A DNA stretch of 40,647 bases. It comes from Pseudomonadota bacterium. Lineage in GTDB: Bacteria; Myxococcota_A; UBA9042; GCA-2863065. Below the pieces are notes generated by a model. That model worked only from the letters and a program-made list of their open reading frames with translations. It did not search any database and had not been told where the DNA came from. Below, piece after piece: positions 37,001 through 40,647 of the stretch (positions are counted from its first letter, which is position 1; each line of letters opens with the position of its first letter). Where the stretch lies: contig SXOO01000055.1 in NCBI GenBank assembly GCA_005776725.1, forward strand, positions 1-40,647, in the 5' to 3' direction. Both the position numbers and the translations under genes were made by a program.

Positions 37001-37363
37001 GAGCGTGAGGGTCTCGCTGCCGTCCACCACCCCCTCCTCGTCGAAGGTGGGCCTCGTGAGCGTGTCGGTGGGGTGCGGGATGTCCACGCTGGACCACAGG
37101 GGTCGAGGGGGGGCGCTGTACGGGGCGGCCTCGTACGACATACCGAGCTCGTCCGTGTCGACGCAGAACGGGCGGTCGCCGTCCCCATAGATCAGCGCGC
37201 CGCTGAGCGACGCGACCGGTGCTGAGGGCGCCTCGGAGGACTCGTTCGGGGGCGCCTCGTCCGGCGGGCTGGACGCACAGCGCAAGGAGGCGAGGGCGGC
37301 CAGCATGACCAGGGCGCGCACAGGGGCGCCGGAACCAGCGCGGGTGAAGTTGGTAGGGGTCAT
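28097..37363 (-). CDS. Giant Cys-rich exported protein (about 3,090 residues)
   Basis: ATG 37363 gives 3,088 residues and is preferred because GGAG lies 4 nt upstream and a signal peptide follows at once (RALVMLAALASL, Cys29). That lipobox is non-canonical, with Arg before Cys. ATG 37423, which overlaps the upstream stop as ATGA, would add 20 residues. Residues 120-505 are helical and coiled-coil-like. Residues 700-1600 mix beta-rich parts with RCC1-like fragments (about 1165-1200 and 1490-1570). Small DxDC-type Cys motifs lie near 1650-1705. Four or so GACC-type modules of about 45 residues lie near 2195-2360 (GACCLPSGAC). Dicty_CTDC-type repeats preceded by GCCTTAADC run from about 2535 to 2830. 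A final beta-rich domain (AKWVWDFEASADF) ends in a small Cys motif. No catalytic residues are recognised. A large surface scaffold or adhesin is the likely role. Confidence 0.88.
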   Translation of the reverse strand: MTPTNFTRAGSGAPVRALVMLAALASLRCASSPPDEAPPNESSEAPSAPVASLSGALIYGDGDRPFCVDTDELGMSYEAAPYSAPPRPLWSSVDIPHPTDTLTRPTFDEEGVVDGSETLTLKNLPTYRDITHNLNLLQSLQFLISLVQNAANSLDKASEYVAEGQYVDDAIGWAGGQVIPQTVGHCVCIGSCAPSGCDPAAIVDRVEDAVDSLVNDLDFEGCLTQFLLEQLDPLIAALEDLEAYILGRLEDGLLLQSLVGNTIRGLLEDALADAIPLLSDPTVCDGVLDGTWTPDIDLALENALTLVEDAFDQDVAAVQNVIDTWNDDITPLLPVIKDTVMAIIAAFQGVEGIGDLLHLDPQALIAQIQDAVDQVSAAMPAIEAAIDSVTTLWNDIANLESTLNTLADDLLNQVLTDLTGNPNTAACFAALEAEGLLTLAGGQFTFGSLGDAFGDALMDEWDALLAELQPIQTELQNMLNGVGQDALAFVTNKLLDAKNVLVNAALAGCYARTMRSDCYDFCDPNGTIPASTAPETCFLWMPVDFLQSPEGTVGAVASAGLWILKQVGFLDGLTAWLNDHLNDVLSGALGDVADALGTFGETLNQLNAFLAKAFTYIDLFTEGYHLGAYTELRPDLHMCIGYAGHGAYAQMGNLGGDNFSIGARYSSHNVSKERRAQFRSGGFAASVFGHELSILPGIELNVQLQGFKLWDIREPFGIPLDIPISADVLARLDAFATTSDDGSGAPFDLPVDGSGSIPLGAFVVRDLHPVPNSDTIQNPGNDHIWPRQQVFNVFDPAQTPNAPEWEDSAIAVLSAGVNLPLTLDPPRKELPPITIVPGILTAVPWFDIAAGVEWTHETDLMRGKIQEAVSGNLPSGEQLTEEDFERNMHAMASDDLTADNGTSVFVEPGLGLDVFLGFNIWKLRIGAYASLGLYVNIRPGGYGGVQDLNSALSDTLLHSNPPPDAPCTPVVEPVVIESCNSAQLGGSADTTYSCTSGDSSCCITAQFDPPGGAHQEYSACIDDWTGFDQAKCDELNATATDITEGFVDILPQAMGYSGKLDELLAKLATLGIGAKSVQATWSQGVRCEDSACGEGDTIEGGGPLASTAVLDLESLSECEQHGYCIVEDEGGNPVVHHNVTPEHCSRLLSGEEPPCLAPRFTQVDLGELICGIVNDPVTSVNGQVRCWQPGMGWVTALGGQAPGQAGGRVTIECESERCAFSRDTGVPNAVNHGLGAEPFGLNDGTGCLDPLVDCDYPDGPIFDTTIGNDGTVGVNTSTLRLAWEDDNCQTNPGNPTPTNPALCSSSFLAITLGCGSASHTCDPTVTGTPFEQIEADADALCGLSGVGLTPGGTDLPLWYDHASTRTGSPILCAWPRSTPHVTPPNAGPITCAGATCPPGYDCAEDADHAPECVLPFTPENYRRVQFVGGDGKDDDYVDVASLGNSIACGIHAATNPTKPLGIACQAFNNHWSTCSQAAPPPGRFIDIEPAGVCTMCALTEDRQKVTCWGSEVKVQNASASFVALTAAAGDLFVDMGGLARRSLLAVPPNARPYVVCAVTQTGRVVCNDPAYEPPPPTLDECPPDEGSGGSSGSLSGPPGFYPYQCIKTTSYEIAAWEGDGCHPLQHGFASACGCADDSHCSAAGGETCDAEAGVCTAAGGPVDCSCEDDGDCTAGRSCANGSCVRDCATNADCSTNAECVSGACQPKHGISWAETITWGMQNVVAPMHTISSYAFSEIYATLIFTLGVGVEASFKIFGKVREWTLFEWNDAWDIGSTWKGWYQPGLEARYQDECSDPALTTPVTNRFPRSLTSNPYDAAFDAAGVELFRNCPNGGVCRYPENLPDSITPHPAQPWAYTDGNAGTTEAFIAWCKEDMKAHKENPDPTTPEDLVNGLVDTYNWGQDIGFQLYAENQPCIDGQPVTTWLANLMPTYDAAGNLVSEGALATETCKYTDPHTGVTHTFPCKDITANMMRIWGCLDETANTYAPLLWGAFPALHETTDPSGAPHNWLDIDSMFWPTPGSSLASDYSPDTMFPAYRYHVSFSGFFVTPQVGEKWLAKVSECFDARFLSAAETKCECTTHADCNAPQGEICGPDGGCLAPTASGAFKPKECPIVSLQAEVGQCCGDGVVQSTPVQVVGPAAPGSPEYITHGCELPANAEDPVCAGLWYVEECDGGSAGSASCSATCQAIEPPGPRGACCASGACYENLGPAACAALSGGTFAPNTTCAALDYCEASPSTRGACCLPSGACSFVVAAECASAQGLWHSGVACSAVQCPVVSTGACCIDTHCLSYPNALTCETKGGTWLAGASCSEGSPCKLPSACCLPSGSCQDLQPWLCTEKGGAVLGGVSCAAATCEEPTGGTCGGTPVTFTELLASRPGYAETGPNVDIVKPSNGAVLSGKFTAGLAVEGAKVGTAAGQVVVQVSVDGVPVVTRRDLKPFTLPAQPPGSHTITATLLSASTGKPLGNPQSVDSLSFVSPKLCSSNTDCVSVDPCDLGTCVAGKCQWRQKRNCCQTDGDCRFGLVCHEGECAMCNDDADCADTNACTVGCCDDGVCFQDPIVGCCTTAADCDDGDGCTKDACKAGQCAHAPSTDPLCCDEDADCHSDDVCRPAFCAAVTVAVTGGVKASGLSTMVRRCRLGQPIPGCCTTAEQCNDGAACTTDSCVNNLCRHTENPGCCTTAADCNDGNACTLDGCKGGLCYHAQSGPPTKGAPACCTSAAQCDDGNVCTLDVCNSQNQCQSLAKTGCCTDAAHCDDGNPCTFDGCNTLTKTCFHKQTKACCLDDKQCEDGNPCTKNSCTYGSCVSALVLCDDGDPCTADKCGPGGCSFTPNGECCSKAAPCKPNSWCNAGKCLPLSEVGQECFDDAACSSGACLSACAPTPICAALPGGPLVAKWVWDFEASADFIPAASSSLVQVAPGSGGAGAAVTLSGLGGAIMEKLGTPMRVLPMVASFMPLTLAQSAAVSVDVQGTPLDKTSGFLDVRLFGSDGWALFRRHPEGLIGSATPLELGWTRHTFALIAAGTYDANTPKPPSPTVVVQVSKVDSITLDTLRVSAPAPLPKSCCQSSADCVKGELCADGDCVAL

Positions 37364-37419
37364 GGCGCTCCGAGGGCTCGTCGCGTCGAGTCCCTTATGC
37401 GTGAAGAGGGGGGGAGTGT

Positions 37420-39486
37420 TCATTGCGCGCACTCGAGCGGGAAGCTGCCCGTCGGGTCGGCGGCGCCGGAGGTGGCGCAGTCGTAGAAGCCGGCATCGCT
37501 GAAGCCGCAGCTGGGCACCTTCGCGGCGGGGCAATCGATGCAGAACGTCTTGCCGCCTTCGCACCAGACCACGCGCCCGAGGGCGTCACAGCAGCCCTCC
37601 GCCGTTGCCGTGGTGGCGCATCCGTCGGCGGCGGGGACGCCGGCCCCGTGGCAGACGAACGCAGGCGCGCTACCGCAGGTGTCGGCCGGAGCTGCGCACT
37701 GGCCGTTGGCGCAGCTGAACACCGCGCCGCAAGGGGTGGCTCCGCAGTAGGCGCAGTCGGTGTCCTGCTCGCAGGGGTGCTTCGAAGGGACCTCCCGGCA
37801 GTCGCACGCGAGCCCGCACGAGAGTACGGCGAGGCTCACGCACGCTTCGTCCCAGGAGCCAGCGCAGCAATACGGGTCGGCTGCGCAGACGCACGCGGAG
37901 ACCACCGGATCGCCGCTCCCGCCTTCGCCCGAGGCAACGCAGGGGTGGCCCGCGCCGCAGGTGACGGGCGTGATGGCGCATACGCCGGTGGTTGGGTGGC
38001 AGGTCGCCACGTCGCAGCCCGTGGCCGTGCACGTCGGGGCGGGCTTCGGGGCGCAGACCGCATTGACGCAGCCCCAGTGCGTGGTGCAGGGGTCGGTCTG
38101 ACAGGGCTTGCAGTCGGCGTCCCCACTGCAGGCGACCGGGTCGACGCCGCAGACCTTGCCGCACAGCGGGCCCGCGTCCTCGTGGAGACAAGCGCCGGTG
38201 CTCAGCTCGCAGACCTCGGTGGTGCACGGGTCATCGTCGTCACAGAGATCTGGACCCGCCTCGATCGCGCACTCGCCCGACGCCGGATCGCAGTGGGTCA
38301 CTACGCACTCGCCGTCGGCGCTGGTGTCGCACTCCACGGGCGCGCTGGCTGCGCAGACCCCGGACACGCATCGCCACGGGGTGGCGCAGAGGTTCGCGGA
38401 GCACGCGACACAGTCGGTGTCGTCGAGGCACGTGAGGGCCGCGTCGCTCGCCAGCGGGCAGTCGCAGGTGTGGCCACAAGACGACGTGGCCAACGCGACG
38501 CAGGTCGCGTCCCAAGCGACGCCGCAGCAGTAGTCGTCGAGCGCGCAGACGCACAGCGTGACCTCGGGATCCGAGCTGCCGCCCGCGTGGACGACGCAGG
38601 GGTCGCCGGCGACGCACTCGGGGAGCGGGGTGGCCACGCACTGGCCGGACGCGTCGCAGCTCTCGGCGGTGCAGGGGTCGCCGTCGTCGCAAGCCCCGTC
38701 GTCGGGCGCGGTGACGCAAGCGCCGGCGGCGGCGTCGCAGCTCACGGCGAGGCAGTCGTTGGGATCGCTGTCCTGGCAAGCGAGCGGCGCGCCTCGGGCG
38801 CATAGCCCCTCGACACACGAGAAGGCGCCGCTGCAGGCGTCGCCGCCGCACGGGCCGCAGTCGGCGTCGTCGTCGCAGGCGGTGGTGCCCCCGTCGCAGC
38901 CGCAGACCACGCCGCAGTTCACGGCGGCGTTGTCGACGCAGGTCGAGTCCCAGACCACGTCGCAGCAGTAGGCGTCGGTGGCGCAGACGCAGGCGGTGAC
39001 GGTGGGGTCGGAGCTGCCGGGACCGCTGCTGGCTTCGCAGGGCGAGTTGTCGGGGCAGTCCGTGCAGGGCGCAGCGTCCGGCTCGTCCGGGACATCCGGG
39101 ACGTCCGAGGAATCGACGGCATCGTCGTCGCTTGGAAGGTCCGGCGCACCCGTGTCGTCCAGTGGGTCGACGTCGGTGGGCGGGCCGCTGTCCTCCGGCG
39201 GCGCGGGGGTGTCGTCGCCCGAGACGTCAGGCGGCTCGACGTCGCTCTCCTGGGCGTCGGCAAGGACGTCTGGGGGGGCCACGATGTCTTCGACCGGTGC
39301 CGTGTCCGGGAGCGGCCCCGTGTCGCTGTGCGGGGTCCCGTCGGCGGAGGGCTCCGTGTCGGCGGCCCCCACCAGATCCGTGGCGTCGCTGGCAGGAGTG
39401 TCTCCGCATGACGCGAGGCAGAGCGCGGCCACCAGGGCGGCGACGCGACTCAGGGCTTGCGGGGACAGGGGGGGGATCAGGGTCAT
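37420..39486 (-). CDS. Cys-rich lipoprotein with three YCCxxxWDxxCV modules
   Basis: The protein has 688 residues. ATG 39486 has GGAG 7 nt upstream. The signal ends AALCLASCGD (Cys27). Residues 30-145 are a Ser/Thr/Asp/Pro-rich acidic spacer. Three copies of a roughly 50-residue module begin near residues 148, 295 and 514. Each has an SSDPxVxxCVC-like lead, then DxYCCxxxWDxxCV, then CGxxCxC. They are followed by CxxDxDCxxC units and CTDC-like repeats (CDDGDPCTAESC). The C-terminus has a further Cys domain (GRVVWCEGGKTFCIDC, then CGFSDAGFYDC). Its stop overlaps an ATG of the giant gene as ATGA, and the preferred giant start is 57 bp further on, so the two are almost certainly co-expressed. It may be a surface partner of the giant protein. 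Confidence 0.88.
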   Translation of the reverse strand: MTLIPPLSPQALSRVAALVAALCLASCGDTPASDATDLVGAADTEPSADGTPHSDTGPLPDTAPVEDIVAPPDVLADAQESDVEPPDVSGDDTPAPPEDSGPPTDVDPLDDTGAPDLPSDDDAVDSSDVPDVPDEPDAAPCTDCPDNSPCEASSGPGSSDPTVTACVCATDAYCCDVVWDSTCVDNAAVNCGVVCGCDGGTTACDDDADCGPCGGDACSGAFSCVEGLCARGAPLACQDSDPNDCLAVSCDAAAGACVTAPDDGACDDGDPCTAESCDASGQCVATPLPECVAGDPCVVHAGGSSDPEVTLCVCALDDYCCGVAWDATCVALATSSCGHTCDCPLASDAALTCLDDTDCVACSANLCATPWRCVSGVCAASAPVECDTSADGECVVTHCDPASGECAIEAGPDLCDDDDPCTTEVCELSTGACLHEDAGPLCGKVCGVDPVACSGDADCKPCQTDPCTTHWGCVNAVCAPKPAPTCTATGCDVATCHPTTGVCAITPVTCGAGHPCVASGEGGSGDPVVSACVCAADPYCCAGSWDEACVSLAVLSCGLACDCREVPSKHPCEQDTDCAYCGATPCGAVFSCANGQCAAPADTCGSAPAFVCHGAGVPAADGCATTATAEGCCDALGRVVWCEGGKTFCIDCPAAKVPSCGFSDAGFYDCATSGAADPTGSFPLECAQ

Positions 39487-39588
39487 GCACGGTCTCCGGT
39501 GTTTCTGTTCCCGAAGATGACATGCTTCGTCTGGAAATCACGCGCGGAGTCCAGGGAGTCAGGCCCTGGCTAGCCCTGTGCGGGCGGG

Positions 39589-40236
39589 TCAGTCGATGCC
39601 TTGCGTGTTGGATGGCACGAGCTTCCAGTTGGCGTTGTCGCGCTTGTCCAGCACCGTGAGCGAGCCGTCGTTGAGGTAGGACACCCCCGCAGCCGCCATC
39701 AGCGACAAGCCGAAGGCGCGCGTGAGAGCACCCTCGCCCCGGGTGAAGGCGCCGAGGCGCCGACCCGCTGCGTTGTTGCGATAGTCCATCTCGCGGTCGA
39801 CGGCCATGCTCTTGTCGGCCGGCTCCAGCTCGGACTCGTGGGCGTCGGCCAGCTGCTTGGCCTTGTCTTCCCCCACCATGAAGGCCATGTAGGCGTTCCA
39901 GAGGAAGTGCCGGAGCGCGTCCGACCGGCCGCCATACATCGATGCGTCGCTGTCTTTGCGCGCATGCGAGTACGTGGTGCTGATGGCCACGGCCCACGCG
40001 GCGGCCTGCACCCACGCGCTCGCAGCGTCCGCGTCCGACTCGAGGATCGCCTTCTCGCGTTCGTTGGGATCCCGGCCAAGCGCGATGTCCTGCATGACCG
40101 TGGTCGACTTTGGCTTCAACGCCGCGGACTGCTGGTTGTAGGACTGGCCCCGCAGCGGTGAAGCGGCGGGGGCGTTGGCGGCTGCCGGCGAGCTGGCGGC
40201 CTGGGGAGCACGAGCTGCGAGTTGTGGCTGCGACAT
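39589..40236 (-). CDS. DUF6973-like protein, possible secreted effector
   Basis: The protein has 215 residues from ATG 40236, which has no clear ribosome site. The first 30 residues are Ala/Pro/Ser-rich and lead into LRGQSYNQQSAALKPK, a linker type I associate with exported effectors of contractile injection systems in myxobacteria; that link is from memory. The C-terminal domain shows RHFLWNAYMAF with Arg109 and His110, then DAHESE with His133 and Glu134, then MDYRNNAAGRRLG with Asp151, Asn154 and Asn155. This is the pattern of the DUF6973 domain found in polymorphic-toxin-like proteins, and the His/Glu/Asp/Asn set could form an active site. There is no classical signal peptide. No immunity gene or secretion apparatus is visible in the window. 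Confidence 0.7.
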   Translation of the reverse strand: MSQPQLAARAPQAASSPAAANAPAASPLRGQSYNQQSAALKPKSTTVMQDIALGRDPNEREKAILESDADAASAWVQAAAWAVAISTTYSHARKDSDASMYGGRSDALRHFLWNAYMAFMVGEDKAKQLADAHESELEPADKSMAVDREMDYRNNAAGRRLGAFTRGEGALTRAFGLSLMAAAGVSYLNDGSLTVLDKRDNANWKLVPSNTQGID

Positions 40237-40370
40237 ATGTGCAAGCTACGCCCGAGATTGGCAAGGCACAAGCCCGCTCGTGTCGAGAGGGGCGAGCTCA
40301 ACAAATCAGCTGCGGACGGGCCCGGGAGCTGTGTGGCCTCGACACGGGCGAGGGTCAGCGAGCGGGACTC

Positions 40371-40647
40371 TCAGGTGCACGCACAGACGACGTTGCGGTC
40401 TCCGAACGTGTTGTCCACGCGGCTCACGGCCGGCCAGAACTTGTGCTCCCGGACAGCGGGCAAGGGCCAAGCGGCCAGCGAGCGGGGGTAGGCGTGCGGC
40501 CACTCGTCGGCCGTGACGTCCGCAGCGGTGTGGGGCGCGTTGCGCAGGGGATTGTCTGCCTCTGACAGCTCTCCCCGCGCGATCGCCTCGGCCTCCGCCT
40601 TGATGGCGATGAGGGCGTCGCAGAACAGGTCGAGCTCGGCCTTCGAC
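40371..40647 (-). CDS. gcvP: Glycine dehydrogenase (decarboxylating), C-terminal fragment
   Basis: Only the last 91 codons are present; the 5' part lies beyond the window edge. The sequence reads [19 protein letters not shown], then [18 protein letters not shown], then [13 protein letters not shown] and [20 protein letters not shown] before the stop. This is the highly conserved C-terminus of the P-protein of the glycine cleavage system. The enzyme uses PLP to decarboxylate glycine and passes the aminomethyl group to lipoyl-GcvH in the cytoplasm. GcvT and GcvH, if clustered, would lie upstream outside the window. Confidence 0.95.
   Translation of the reverse strand, partial: SKAELDLFCDALIAIKAEAEAIARGELSEADNPLRNAPHTAADVTADEWPHAYPRSLAAWPLPAVREHKFWPAVSRVDNTFGDRNVVCACT

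Overview
The window is very GC-rich, Gram-negative DNA that most resembles Myxococcota (the former Deltaproteobacteria). The taxonomic signs are gene families rather than markers: DUF4215-type CGDG/CDDGN repeats, Dicty_CTDC-type CDDGxPCTxDxC repeats, a MYXO-CTERM-like sorting tail, and many lipoproteins with long Asp/Pro/Thr/Glu-rich spacers. No rRNA or tRNA gene, insertion sequence, integrase or CRISPR array was seen. The species cannot be named from this.

Layout. 1-2029 (-) is an Ala-rich lipoprotein cut by the window edge. 2435-4660 (-) is a fatty-acid desaturase fused to its own reductase and ferredoxin. 4698-6125 (-) is a Cys-repeat lipoprotein. 6295-7058 (+) is a two-gene unit of a small protein and a nucleotidyltransferase, resembling a toxin-antitoxin module. 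7215-8204 (-) is a YdcF/DUF218 membrane protein. 8286-10322 (-) is an oxidoreductase plus ECF41-type sigma factor operon, with an exact ECF41-type promoter in front of it. 10504-13359 (-) is a lipoprotein joining a 39-bp-repeat acidic spacer to DJ-1/PfpI-like and ThuA-like domains. 13574-14821 (+) is a class V PLP enzyme. 15016-15627 and 15741-16241 (-) are a conserved protein of unknown function and an SRPBCC protein. 16275-18571 (-) is a broken MYXO-CTERM-like surface protein. 18558-19355 (+) is a subclass B1 metallo-beta-lactamase. 19560-20879 (+) is an alpha/beta-hydrolase lipoprotein.

From 21047 to 39486 lies an 18.4-kb convergent block of four Cys-rich exported proteins totalling about 6,100 residues. 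On the plus strand are a DUF4215/C-type-lectin protein and a DUF4215/IPT-TIG/Kelch protein, 6 bp apart. On the minus strand are a 688-residue lipoprotein and a giant protein of about 3,090 residues, which overlap or nearly overlap. The window ends with a DUF6973-like possible effector (39589-40236, -) and the 3' end of gcvP (40371-40647, -).

Taken together, most of the coding capacity goes to the cell surface. The envelope proteins share a lipobox-acidic spacer-functional domain design. Metabolic genes are few: desaturase fusion, PLP enzyme and gcvP. The best-supported regulatory unit is the ECF41 operon, whose sigma factor probably drives its own promoter. The most eye-catching single gene is the B1 metallo-beta-lactamase, which abuts a degraded surface-protein gene.
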